Of a stretch of DNA of 64,000 nucleotides, positions 55,452 to 64,000 are shown one piece after another; within the stretch, counting starts at the first letter, position 1, and each line of letters begins with the position of its first letter. The stretch is from Psychrobacillus sp. INOP01 (GTDB lineage Bacteria > Bacillota > Bacilli > Bacillales_A > Planococcaceae): NCBI RefSeq assembly GCF_018140925.1, contig NZ_CP073315.1, forward strand, positions 1,302,001-1,366,000. The letters are read 5' to 3'. The notes below the pieces were generated by a model, which worked only from the letters and a program-made list of their open reading frames with translations, was not told the DNA's origin and did not search any database. A program made the translations under genes and the position numbers.

Positions 55452-56506
55452 TACACTAAACTCCCGTCATGTGTTCCGTTGAAGATAACACCTTCACCTT
55501 TCACAACACGTCCAATTGTATATGCTTTTTCTCCATGAGCTTCCGCAATTGCAATCGCTTTTTCCGCTTCTTCAGCAGAAAGCGCAAGTACAAAGCCTAC
55601 TCCCATATTAAATACATTATATAAATCACGGTCCGCTAGCTCGCCTTTTTCCTTTAACAAGTCAAATATAGGTAGCACTTTCCATGAACCAAGTTCAACT
55701 TCAACAGCCAAACCATCAGGCATCATACGAGGTAGATTTTCGTAAAACCCTCCACCTGTAACATGAGCCATCCCATGAATAGATAGATCTTGATGCATTT
55801 CCATTACTGGCTTCGCATAAATTTTCGTAGGTGTTAAAAGAGCTCTACCAATTTCACCTAACGCTTCATACCCTTCTACGACATCACTTGGAGAGTAGCC
55901 TTGTTCTTCAAATATAATTTTACGTACAAGTGAATATCCATTCGAGTGAACACCGCTTGAAGCAATACCCACTAGCACATCACCTTCTGCAATATTCTCA
56001 CCAGTTACGATTTTCGATTTTTCACATGCGCCAACTGCAAATCCAGCAAGATCATACTCATCTTCCTCGTATAGACCTGGCATTTCTGCTGTTTCCCCGC
56101 CGATTAACGCCGCTCCAGATTGTACACAGCCATCTGCTACACCTTTAACAATTTGTTCAATTCGTTCAGGGAACGCCTTACCTACTGCTACATAATCTAA
56201 GAAAAATAGAGGCTCTGCTCCCTGTGCAACGATATCATTGACACACATTGCGACACAGTCTACACCGATTGTATCGTGGGAATCTGTCATAAAGGCAAGC
56301 TTCAATTTTGTTCCAACACCATCTGTTCCAGAGATCAAAACAGGTTCCTTATAATTCAATGAAGATAAATCGAACATCCCACCGAAACCACCGAAAGTAC
56401 CCATGATTCCTTTTCTAGCTGTACGCTCGACATGTGATTTCATTCTTTGCACGGCTTCATACCCTGCTTCAATATTCACGCCTGCTTTTTCATATGCTTT
56501 TGACAT
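55451..56506 (-). CDS. purM: Phosphoribosylformylglycinamidine cyclo-ligase
   Basis: A 351-residue ATP-dependent AIR synthetase. [14 protein letters not shown] (about 59-72), [34 protein letters not shown] and [13 protein letters not shown] are family motifs. ATG 56506 follows GGAGGATTTTAC. Lies between purF and purN. Confidence 0.97.
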   Translation of the reverse strand: MSKAYEKAGVNIEAGYEAVQRMKSHVERTARKGIMGTFGGFGGMFDLSSLNYKEPVLISGTDGVGTKLKLAFMTDSHDTIGVDCVAMCVNDIVAQGAEPLFFLDYVAVGKAFPERIEQIVKGVADGCVQSGAALIGGETAEMPGLYEEDEYDLAGFAVGACEKSKIVTGENIAEGDVLVGIASSGVHSNGYSLVRKIIFEEQGYSPSDVVEGYEALGEIGRALLTPTKIYAKPVMEMHQDLSIHGMAHVTGGGFYENLPRMMPDGLAVEVELGSWKVLPIFDLLKEKGELADRDLYNVFNMGVGFVLALSAEEAEKAIAIAEAHGEKAYTIGRVVKGEGVIFNGTHDGSLV

Positions 56507-56517
56507 GTAAAATCCTC

Positions 56518-57939
56518 CTATCGAACAAGCTCTTTTTCATGTGGTAATTTCGTATCCGCGTAAATACTTGTAGGATATTCTCCAGTAAAGCATGCTAAAC
56601 AATGCCCACAGTTTTTTTCGTCATCTGATCTTCCAATTGCCTCTACCATTCCTTCAACCGATAAGAATGTTAACGAGTCTGCTCCGATCAATTCACGCAT
56701 TTCTTCCACTGTATTATTAGCAGCGATTAGCTCTGAATCTGAACTTATATCAATGCCGTAAAAACATGGATTCTTTAAAGGTGGAGAGCTAATAACAACA
56801 TGAACCTCTTTCGCTCCTGCATCCTTAAGCATCTTCACAATACGGCGTGATGTCGTTCCACGAACAATCGAATCATCCACCATGACAACTCGCTTGCCAT
56901 TTACAACCTGACGTACTGGTGAAAGCTTCATCTTCACTCCCCGCTCGCGTAAGTCTTGAGACGGTTGGATAAATGTTCTGCCAACATAACGATTCTTAAT
57001 AAGACCAAGCTCATAAGGAATTCCAGTAGCTTCTGAAAAACCAATAGCAGCAGAAATACTTGAATCAGGTACACCTGTTACGACATCGGCATCAATAGAC
57101 AATTCTTTCGCAAGCTGCTTGCCAAGACGTTTTCTAGCCATATGGATATTAATCCCATCAATATCTGAATCAGGGCGAGAAAAATACACATATTCCATCG
57201 TACAAATAGCGCGATCTTTTTTCTCTACATAACGCTCTGAACGGCAGCCGTCTTCATTAATAATTAATAACTCGCCTGGATCAATCGAACGAACTAGCTC
57301 TGCCCCTATTAAATCGAATGCACTTGTTTCAGACGCAACAACCCAAGCCCCGTCAAGCATCCCTAAAGAAAGAGGACGCATGCCCTGTGGATCCTGTGCT
57401 ACATACATCGCATGTTCAGTCATAATAACAACAGCAAAAGCTCCATCTAATAAACGTAATGCTTGTTTTGCACGATCCTCGAATGAAGCAAGATTACTTT
57501 TCTTCAATAAGTGTGCAAGAACCTCTGTATCAGAAGTAGTTTGGAAAATACTACCTTGCTGTTCTAAGTTACGTTTTAAACGTGTAGCGTTTACGATATT
57601 TCCGTTATGGGCAATTGCAAGGCCACCAGTTGTCGAGTTAAACAATAAAGGCTGGACATTTTCAATTCCAGACCCACCAGAAGTAGCATAGCGAACATGT
57701 CCCACTGCTGAATGACCTTCTAATTTCTCTAACTTGCCATTATTAAATACATCGTTTACTAGGCCTTCCCCTTTAACCGCGCGTAGACTATTACCATCCG
57801 TCACAATAATTCCAGCACCTTCTTGCCCTCTATGCTGAAGTGCATGTAATCCGTAATAAGTCATGGCCGCAGGATTTGGATGTCCCCAAATCCCGAATAC
57901 ACCACATTCTTCGTTTAAGCCTCTGAGTTCAGCAAGCAT
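56518..57939 (-). CDS. purF: Amidophosphoribosyltransferase
   Basis: A 473-residue first-step enzyme making phosphoribosylamine. An 11-residue propeptide ([11 protein letters not shown]) precedes the catalytic Cys12 in CGVFG, as in B. subtilis; the PRPP loop is [18 protein letters not shown] (about 345-362), and CGHCLACF near the C terminus supplies iron-sulfur ligands, marking the oxygen-sensitive Bacillus type. ATG 57939 follows AAAGGAGCAATACC inside purL's end; the longer frame to 57957 overlaps that site. Confidence 0.97.
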   Translation of the reverse strand: MLAELRGLNEECGVFGIWGHPNPAAMTYYGLHALQHRGQEGAGIIVTDGNSLRAVKGEGLVNDVFNNGKLEKLEGHSAVGHVRYATSGGSGIENVQPLLFNSTTGGLAIAHNGNIVNATRLKRNLEQQGSIFQTTSDTEVLAHLLKKSNLASFEDRAKQALRLLDGAFAVVIMTEHAMYVAQDPQGMRPLSLGMLDGAWVVASETSAFDLIGAELVRSIDPGELLIINEDGCRSERYVEKKDRAICTMEYVYFSRPDSDIDGINIHMARKRLGKQLAKELSIDADVVTGVPDSSISAAIGFSEATGIPYELGLIKNRYVGRTFIQPSQDLRERGVKMKLSPVRQVVNGKRVVMVDDSIVRGTTSRRIVKMLKDAGAKEVHVVISSPPLKNPCFYGIDISSDSELIAANNTVEEMRELIGADSLTFLSVEGMVEAIGRSDDEKNCGHCLACFTGEYPTSIYADTKLPHEKELVR

Positions 57940-60146
57940 GGTATTGCTCCTTTCCAAGCGGAACGGAATTCATCAACAGAACCGCTAATCCAAGTAGTTC
58001 CGTCTTGATGTGAGATTACTATATTATTAGAATCAGTTACTGTACCAATTTGTACTGCATCTGCTACGATTTCTTCAAACTTACTAGCATGTTCTGGTTT
58101 TACCGTTACGATAAAGCGTGATTGAGATTCACTGAATAATGCACTTGTTGCCGAACCACCAATTGTAACTTCTACCCCAAGTCCAACTGCGCCGAATGCT
58201 TTTTCAGCTAATGCTACTGCAAAGCCGCCTTCAGAGATATCATGTGCTGATTGAACAACGCCTGTTTTGATCGCTTCAAGAAGAGCTTTTTGACGAGCAA
58301 CTTCTACTTCAAGATCAATCGATGGTGCTTTCCCAAAAATACGTTTTTCAACTAATTTTTGAAGCTCAGACCCACCAAACTCAGTTTTTGTTTCTCCAAT
58401 TACATATACAATATCTCCCGCTTGTTTCACTGATTGAGTAGTTACATGTGCAAGGTCCTCTACAAGTCCTACTAGACCAATTGTTGGCGTTGGGTAAACT
58501 GCTGTTCCACTACGCTCGTTATATAACGAAACGTTCCCACCAATTACTGGTGATTCTAATGCGATACAAGCCTCTGAAATACCGTCTGCTGATTTCTCAA
58601 TTTGCCAGAAAATTTCTGGGTTCTCTGGATTACCAAAGTTTAAGCAGTCAGTAATAGCAAGTGGTTTTGCACCTGAACAAACGACATTACGAGCCGCCTC
58701 AGCTACTGCAATCTTACCGCCGACTACTGGGTCTAGATAGATATAACGAGAATTACAATCTGTTGTCATAGCTAGTCCTTTATTAGTCCCACGAACTCGA
58801 ACTACCGCAGCATCCGAACCAGGTGTTACAACTGTACTTGTACGTACTTGGTAGTCGTATTGATCATAAACCCATTCTTTAGAAGCTATTGTTGGTTGTT
58901 GAAGTAGGCTTAATAAAGTCTCTTTATAATCTGAAACTGCAGGCTCTACATTTTCCATCGCTTGGAATTCTGTATAGTAAGCAGGTACTGATGATGGTTT
59001 ATAATAAACTGGCGCTTCTTCTGCAAGTGCATCTGCAGGAACATTCGCTACTACTTCTCCGTTATGGATTAAGCGAAGCATTTTATCACTCGTAACTTTA
59101 CCAACCGCTACACAATCCAGGTCGTATTTTTCAAAGATTTCTACAATCTCATCCTCACGGCCTTTTTTCACAACGATTAGCATACGCTCCTGTGATTCAG
59201 AAAGCATCATTTCATATGCAGTCATTCCAGTTTCACGCTGTGGCACAAAGTCTAAGTTCATTTCTACACCGAAGCCAGCTTTGGACGCCATCTCAGCGGA
59301 TGAAGAAGTTAATCCTGCCGCACCCATATCTTGAATACCGATCAAAGCATCTGATTTAATCACTTCTAGACAAGCTTCTAATAGAAGTTTCTCCATGAAA
59401 GGATCTCCTACTTGAACAGCAGGACGCTTTTCTTCTGAAGCTTCTGTTAATTCTTCCGATGCGAATGTCGCTCCATGAATACCATCACGCCCAGTTTTTG
59501 CTCCAGCGTACATTACTGTGTTACCTTCACCAGCCGCAATCCCTTTTTGAATATCCTCATGATTGATAAGCCCAACACACATTGCATTAACAAGTGGATT
59601 TCCTTCGTAGCAGTCGTCAAATTGAATTTCTCCGCCTACTGTTGGAATTCCTATACAGTTACCATAGCCGGCAATACCTGCTACTACCTCTTCGAATAAA
59701 TATTTCACACGCGGAGTCTTTAGCTCTCCAAAACGAAGTGAGTTCAGCATTGCAATTGGACGAGCTCCCATCGAGAAAACATCACGGATAATACCGCCTA
59801 CACCAGTTGCTGCTCCTTGATAAGGTTCAATTGCAGATGGATGGTTATGGGACTCCATTTTAAATACAACTGCTTGACCATCACCAATATCAACGATTCC
59901 AGCACCTTCACCTGGCCCCTGTAAAACATGCTCTCCTTTAGTAGGGAACTTACTTAAAACCGGTTTAGAGTTTTTATACGAACAATGCTCAGACCACATA
60001 ACTGAAAATAAGCCGGTTTCTGTATAGTTCGGTAGACGTCCAAGAATTTTCTCCACCATCTCAAACTCTGAATCTGACATTCCCATTTGAGCATATATTT
60101 TTTGTTCTTTAATTTGCATTGGATTTGGTTCAAGCATGACTGACAT
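57915..60146 (-). CDS. purL: Phosphoribosylformylglycinamidine synthase subunit PurL
   Basis: A 743-residue small-type PurL that works with PurQ and PurS. HSRH-like [13 protein letters not shown] near the N terminus, [24 protein letters not shown] (about 92-115), [15 protein letters not shown] and [14 protein letters not shown] are present. It overlaps purQ by 17 bp and purF by 25 bp. ATG 60146 follows GGAGGGAAACTC. Confidence 0.97.
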   Translation of the reverse strand: MSVMLEPNPMQIKEQKIYAQMGMSDSEFEMVEKILGRLPNYTETGLFSVMWSEHCSYKNSKPVLSKFPTKGEHVLQGPGEGAGIVDIGDGQAVVFKMESHNHPSAIEPYQGAATGVGGIIRDVFSMGARPIAMLNSLRFGELKTPRVKYLFEEVVAGIAGYGNCIGIPTVGGEIQFDDCYEGNPLVNAMCVGLINHEDIQKGIAAGEGNTVMYAGAKTGRDGIHGATFASEELTEASEEKRPAVQVGDPFMEKLLLEACLEVIKSDALIGIQDMGAAGLTSSSAEMASKAGFGVEMNLDFVPQRETGMTAYEMMLSESQERMLIVVKKGREDEIVEIFEKYDLDCVAVGKVTSDKMLRLIHNGEVVANVPADALAEEAPVYYKPSSVPAYYTEFQAMENVEPAVSDYKETLLSLLQQPTIASKEWVYDQYDYQVRTSTVVTPGSDAAVVRVRGTNKGLAMTTDCNSRYIYLDPVVGGKIAVAEAARNVVCSGAKPLAITDCLNFGNPENPEIFWQIEKSADGISEACIALESPVIGGNVSLYNERSGTAVYPTPTIGLVGLVEDLAHVTTQSVKQAGDIVYVIGETKTEFGGSELQKLVEKRIFGKAPSIDLEVEVARQKALLEAIKTGVVQSAHDISEGGFAVALAEKAFGAVGLGVEVTIGGSATSALFSESQSRFIVTVKPEHASKFEEIVADAVQIGTVTDSNNIVISHQDGTTWISGSVDEFRSAWKGAIPCLLNSEA

Positions 60147-60816
60147 GAGTTTCCCTCCACTGTTTAACTATTGATTTGAATAATGCTAGTCCATCCGAGC
60201 CACCCACAAGATCATGTACAGCACGCTCTGGATGAGGCATCATGCCAAGCACATTTCCCTTTTCATTGACAATACCTGCAATATCCTCGATGCTTCCGTT
60301 TGGATTGTCTGAAGCGTATGTGAAAACGATTTGGTTATTATTTTTTAATCTAGTAAGAGTTTCATCGTCACAATAATAATTTCCCTCACCATGTGCGATT
60401 GGAATTTGTATTATTTCGTCTTTTTCGTAGCCAGTTGTAAACTGTGTAGCAGTATTAATAACTTTTAATTCCACGGTACGGCACATGAATTTAAGATTTT
60501 TATTACGTAGAAGCGCTCCTGGTAGCAACCCTGCTTCAGTTAACACTTGGAATCCATTACAAATACCAAGAACCGGCTTGCCTGCTTCTGCAGCTTTAAC
60601 TACTTCTGACATTACGTTAGATTGGTTAGCCATGGCACCACAGCGTAGGTAATCCCCATAAGAGAATCCTCCTGGCAATAAAATACCATCAAATCCGCTT
60701 AAATCCTTTTCATCATGCCAAACGTATTCTACTTCTTCCCCAAGCTCATCTTTGATCGCATGATACATATCTAAATCACAGTTCGATCCTGGAAATACAA
60801 TTACTGCAAACTTCAT
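60130..60816 (-). CDS. purQ: Phosphoribosylformylglycinamidine synthase subunit PurQ
   Basis: A 228-residue glutaminase that feeds ammonia to PurL. The class I glutamine amidotransferase elbow is [11 protein letters not shown] (nucleophile Cys about 87), with His and Glu in [18 protein letters not shown] opens the protein. It overlaps purS by four bases. Confidence 0.97.
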   Translation of the reverse strand: MKFAVIVFPGSNCDLDMYHAIKDELGEEVEYVWHDEKDLSGFDGILLPGGFSYGDYLRCGAMANQSNVMSEVVKAAEAGKPVLGICNGFQVLTEAGLLPGALLRNKNLKFMCRTVELKVINTATQFTTGYEKDEIIQIPIAHGEGNYYCDDETLTRLKNNNQIVFTYASDNPNGSIEDIAGIVNEKGNVLGMMPHPERAVHDLVGGSDGLALFKSIVKQWRETHVSHA

Positions 60817-61067
60817 TTGCTTACAGCCTCCTCAACTTCATAGCGATAGTCTTCGATTACTGTATTGGTTAGAAGTTTTTCACACATTTCTTTAACTACT
60901 GTATCTATATCACGAGTTCCCTCTTCCAATTGAAGCTCTAAAAATTTTCCGATACGAACATCCTTCACTTCGTTATATTCCATTGAATGAAGAGCTCCCA
61001 TAACTGCAGAACCTTGTGGATCTAAAACACTTTCACGTAATGTCACATACACTTTAACTTTTTTCAT
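60813..61067 (-). CDS. purS: Phosphoribosylformylglycinamidine synthase subunit PurS
   Basis: An 84-residue small subunit that bridges PurQ and Pur[27 protein letters not shown] and [17 protein letters not shown] are typical. Overlaps purQ and purC by four bases each (ATGA). Confidence 0.96.
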   Translation of the reverse strand: MKKVKVYVTLRESVLDPQGSAVMGALHSMEYNEVKDVRIGKFLELQLEEGTRDIDTVVKEMCEKLLTNTVIEDYRYEVEEAVSK

Positions 61068-61786
61068 TTGGATAATCCTCCTAGGCGGGAAAGTATTATT
61101 TCATAAACTTCTGTTAAGCTTCCTAAATTACGTCTAAACACATCTTTGTCTAGTTTGTTATTTGTTTTGTCGTCCCATAATCTACAAGTGTCGGGAGAAA
61201 TTTCATCAGCAAGAAGGATTTCACCATCTACCGTTTTTCCAAACTCTAATTTAAAATCGATTAGGGTTACACCTATTTCTTTAAAGATAGGCTGAAGCAC
61301 TTTATTGATTTCTAGTGCCATCGATTGAAGTGTTTCTATTTCCTTTGGTGTAGCAAGTGCTAGTAATTCTATATGAGCATTTGTTAATAAAGGATCTCCG
61401 AGGTCATCGTCCTTATAATAAAATTCTACGATGGTGTGCTTTAAAGGTGTTCCCTCTTCGATTCCCAATCTCTTTGATAGGCTACCAGCTGCAATATTAC
61501 GGACTACTACTTCAAGTGGAATGATATCCACTTTGCGAACAAGTTGCTCATTGTCTGAGATCTTCTCTACAAAGTGGGATTCAATTCCTTTGCTTTTTAG
61601 TTGCTCGAAAAGGATCGTTGTGATTTTATTGTTTAAAATACCTTTTCCATCGATGTTTTCCTTTTTCTCACCGTTAAATGCAGTAGCGCTGTCCTTATAG
61701 GATACAAACAATATATCTTCATCTTCTGTTTCGAATAATTGTTTTGCTTTACCTTCGTATAATAGACGACCTTTTTCCACTTTCAA
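61064..61786 (-). CDS. purC: SAICAR synthase
   Basis: A 240-residue ATP-dependent ligase joining aspartate to CAIR. LLYEGKAKQLFETED, the substrate loop VRNIAAGSLSKRLGIEEG (about 95-112), DFKLEFG and ISPDTCRLWD are conserved. ATG 61786 follows GGGGGAATTGAAA. Confidence 0.97.
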   Translation of the reverse strand: MKVEKGRLLYEGKAKQLFETEDEDILFVSYKDSATAFNGEKKENIDGKGILNNKITTILFEQLKSKGIESHFVEKISDNEQLVRKVDIIPLEVVVRNIAAGSLSKRLGIEEGTPLKHTIVEFYYKDDDLGDPLLTNAHIELLALATPKEIETLQSMALEINKVLQPIFKEIGVTLIDFKLEFGKTVDGEILLADEISPDTCRLWDDKTNNKLDKDVFRRNLGSLTEVYEIILSRLGGLSK

Positions 61787-61808
61787 TTCCCCCTAATCAA
61801 TCTAAAGC

Positions 61809-63104
61809 TTAGTTAAGTCCTAAACGTTCAAAAATCATATCTACATGTTGAATGTGATAGTTATAGTCAAAGCAATCATCTAGCTCTTCTTTTGATAATA
61901 AAGAAGTAACTTGCTCATCCGCATCCACAAAAGTACGGAAAGCAGTTTGAGATTCCCATGCTTGCATCGCAAGTGGTTGTACAGTGTCGTATGCTGTTTC
62001 ACGAGCTAAGCCTTTGTCGATTAACGCAAGTAACACACGTTGAGAGTAGATTAAACCAAGAGTTGAATCCATATTGCGTTTCATATTCTCTGGGAAAACA
62101 GTTAAGTTTTTCACAATATTCCCAAAGCGATTCAGCATATAGTTAAGTGCAATCGTTGCATCCGGTAAAATAACACGTTCTGCAGATGAGTGAGAAATAT
62201 CTCTTTCATGCCATAATGCTACATTTTCATATGCTGTCATCATGTAACCACGGATAAGTCTAGATAGCCCAACCATGTTTTCAGATCCGATAGGATTCCG
62301 TTTATGTGGCATAGCAGAAGAACCTTTTTGACCTTTTGAGAAGAACTCCTCTACTTCACGTGTTTCTGATTTTTGAAGACCACGAATTTCTGTAGCAAAT
62401 TTCTCAATAGAAGTAGCAACTAATGCGATAACACTTAAGTATTGTGCATGACGATCACGTTGTAATGTTTGAGTAGAAATTGGTGATGCAGCTAAACCTA
62501 ATTTTTCACATACATATTGCTCTACAAATGGATCGATGTTTGCATATGTTCCAACAGCACCGGACATCTTACCTGTTTCAATTACTTTTGCAGCAGCTTC
62601 AAAACGTTCTAGGTTACGTTTCATTTCCTCTGTCCATAGAGCTAGCTTTAATCCGAAAGTGGTTGGCTCTGCATGAACTCCATGCGTACGTCCCATCATT
62701 ACTGTGTATTTATGTTCTTTTGCTTTGTTTTCTAAGATTTCGATAAAGTTTTCAATATCTTTACGCAAAACAACGTTTGCTTGCTTAATGATATAAGAAA
62801 GAGCTGTATCTACTACATCCGTAGAAGTAAGTCCGTAATGCACCCACTTACGCTCTTCTCCTAATGTTTCTGATACGGCACGAGTGAACGCCACTACGTC
62901 ATGTCTTGTTTCTTTTTCAATTTCTAAAATACGTTCTACATCAAAGGAAGCATTTTTACGAAGAAGAACTGTATCTTCTTTTGGAATGTCTCCAATTTCA
63001 GCCCAAGCCTCACAAGCTAGGATTTCTACTTCTAACCATGCATTGTATTTATTTTGTTCTGTCCAAATTGCTCCCATTTCTGGGCGAGTATAACGTTCTA
63101 TCAT
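61809..63104 (-). CDS. purB: Adenylosuccinate lyase
   Basis: A 431-residue fumarase-superfamily enzyme that cleaves SAICAR and adenylosuccinate. [14 protein letters not shown] (about 138-151, catalytic His) and the signature [16 protein letters not shown] (about 262-277, catalytic Ser) are present, with TSTDVVDTA upstream. ATG 63104 follows AGGAGGAAATTAA. Confidence 0.97.
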   Translation of the reverse strand: MIERYTRPEMGAIWTEQNKYNAWLEVEILACEAWAEIGDIPKEDTVLLRKNASFDVERILEIEKETRHDVVAFTRAVSETLGEERKWVHYGLTSTDVVDTALSYIIKQANVVLRKDIENFIEILENKAKEHKYTVMMGRTHGVHAEPTTFGLKLALWTEEMKRNLERFEAAAKVIETGKMSGAVGTYANIDPFVEQYVCEKLGLAASPISTQTLQRDRHAQYLSVIALVATSIEKFATEIRGLQKSETREVEEFFSKGQKGSSAMPHKRNPIGSENMVGLSRLIRGYMMTAYENVALWHERDISHSSAERVILPDATIALNYMLNRFGNIVKNLTVFPENMKRNMDSTLGLIYSQRVLLALIDKGLARETAYDTVQPLAMQAWESQTAFRTFVDADEQVTSLLSKEELDDCFDYNYHIQHVDMIFERLGLN

Positions 63105-63120
63105 TTAATTTCCTCCTAGT

Positions 63121-64000
63121 TTATAACCAAATTTTAGATTGTTCTATTTCATTTAATGTCTGTTCTATATCTGTTGATAGGATTGTTACATGTCCCATCT
63201 TTCTATTCTCTTTCGCTTCGCTTTTGCCATACAAGTGAACTGACCAGTTTGGATATTTGGCAAGATTATTTGTTACAGGAATGACATGCTGGCCTAATAT
63301 ATTCACCATGACTGTTTCTATCCAAAGCTTTGGTTCTCTTAGAGGCCACCCACAGATAGCTCTCACATGCTGATGAAATTGAGAAATATTACACGTTTCG
63401 ATTGAGTAGTGTCCTGAATTATGTGGTCTCGGTGCTAATTCGTTTATTAATAGTTCATTATTCTCTAAAACAAACATTTCAACCGCAAGTGTGCCTATTA
63501 AATTTAGACGGTTGGCAATTTTTTTAGCGGACTCTATTGCTTTTGAAGAAAGTGATTCATCAACACGAGCTGGCACAATCGTTTCATGTAAAATGTGATT
63601 TACATGAATATTTTCACCAATCGGTAAGCAATACGTGTCACCACTTCCATTACGCTGTACTATGACCGATATTTCCTTCGTAAATGGAACAAAGGCTTCA
63701 GCGATACAAGCAGAATGAGCAAACAAAGATTTTGCTAAAGATAGTTGCTCTTTTGTTTGAATTATTTGCTGCCCTTTGCCGTCATATCCTCCACGAGAGG
63801 TCTTAACTACACATGGAAAGCCTACTTTATCAATTCTTTGCTCTAACTCTTCATACGTACTAGCTTCGACAAATTTCGCAATCGGTACACCAGCTGACTG
63901 GATTTCTTTTTTTTCAAGAATACGATCTTGAGTGATTCTCACTAATTCCGCTCCTTGAGGAACATAAGCAATCTCTGATAATCTCTTTAAACCAGCATAA
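63121..64000 (-). CDS. purK: 5-(carboxyamino)imidazole ribonucleotide synthase, 5' end missing
   Basis: Partial ATP-grasp enzyme (293 codons visible) that carboxylates AIR. The frame stays open to the window edge (…AYVPQGAELVRITQDRILEKKEIQSAG), so the N-terminal ~80 residues and purE lie outside. KTSRGGYDGKGQ (ATP site), ELAPRPHNSGHYSIE and ICGWPL are typical. purB starts 16 bp downstream. The internal GTG at 63942 is not the true start. Confidence 0.95.
   Translation of the reverse strand, partial: YAGLKRLSEIAYVPQGAELVRITQDRILEKKEIQSAGVPIAKFVEASTYEELEQRIDKVGFPCVVKTSRGGYDGKGQQIIQTKEQLSLAKSLFAHSACIAEAFVPFTKEISVIVQRNGSGDTYCLPIGENIHVNHILHETIVPARVDESLSSKAIESAKKIANRLNLIGTLAVEMFVLENNELLINELAPRPHNSGHYSIETCNISQFHQHVRAICGWPLREPKLWIETVMVNILGQHVIPVTNNLAKYPNWSVHLYGKSEAKENRKMGHVTILSTDIEQTLNEIEQSKIWL

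Noticed and set aside
63121-64000. Purine (G-box) riboswitch for the pur operon
   Set aside because: It would lie upstream of purE, which is outside the window; no G-box motif is seen here.

Overview
The window is about 64 kb of low-GC chromosome from an endospore-former-like Firmicute of the order Bacillales. Gene order matches the Bacillus subtilis block pur operon - yerA - yerB - yerC - pcrB - pcrA - ligA - camS(yerH) - gatCAB - dagK(yerQ) - rlmCD(yefA), read here on the minus strand. Protein sequences and the intergenic repeats suggest a Caryophanaceae/Planococcaceae relative (Psychrobacillus, Lysinibacillus or similar); the genus is inference. Nearly all genes are on the minus strand. 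The plus-strand exceptions are an L,D-transpeptidase (start of window), dapA, a Fur-boxed reductase and a recombinase relic.

Layout. 1-4.9 kb: LysM-L,D-transpeptidase, then a Fur-controlled heme uptake and degradation operon (IsdE-like lipoprotein, FecCD permease, ATPase, HugZ-like heme oxygenase, DinB). 5-7.4 kb: a 790-residue protein with an isoprenyl diphosphate synthase at its C terminus and a second alpha-helical, aspartate-motif domain in front. 7.5-12.6 kb: LLM oxidoreductase, nrnB, a lysine riboswitch driving dapA, and a YehS-like protein. 12.7-17.3 kb: phosphate uptake operon pstS-pstC-pstA-pstB-phoU. 17.4-22.4 kb: an accessory stretch with an ANT(6)-type adenylyltransferase, an SRPBCC protein, an Lnu(B)-like lincosamide nucleotidyltransferase with an apparent leader-peptide attenuator, a YgjP-like metalloprotease, an intact DUF4256 gene and a broken copy of it, threaded with three copies of a 76-bp palindromic element. 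22.3-38.3 kb: tRNA-dihydrouridine synthase, a bacillithiol-transferase-like protein, DegV, lipoproteins, rlmCD, cydA-cydB-cydS with an extra tiny membrane ORF, dagK, and an ECF sigma/anti-sigma pair with a recognisable autoregulatory promoter. 38.3-51.3 kb: gatCAB, camS, ligA, pcrA, pcrB, yerC, yerB, yerA. 51.6-64 kb: purine operon from purK (5' end outside the window) to purD.

The core is ordinary housekeeping: amidotransferase, repair helicase and ligase, complete IMP synthesis from CAIR-forming steps onwards. The unusual material is in the 17-26 kb accessory stretch and in the repeats. At least three dispersed repeat families occupy intergenic DNA: a 76-bp MITE-like palindrome beside resistance genes, a GC-rich composite repeat with full and internally deleted versions, and a two-hairpin element that abuts stop codons. 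The purine operon itself carries a 420-bp repeat block between purN and purH. The most interesting candidates are the lincosamide resistance gene with its leader peptide bracketed by palindromic elements, the two-domain terpenoid enzyme, and the small membrane ORF in front of cydA.
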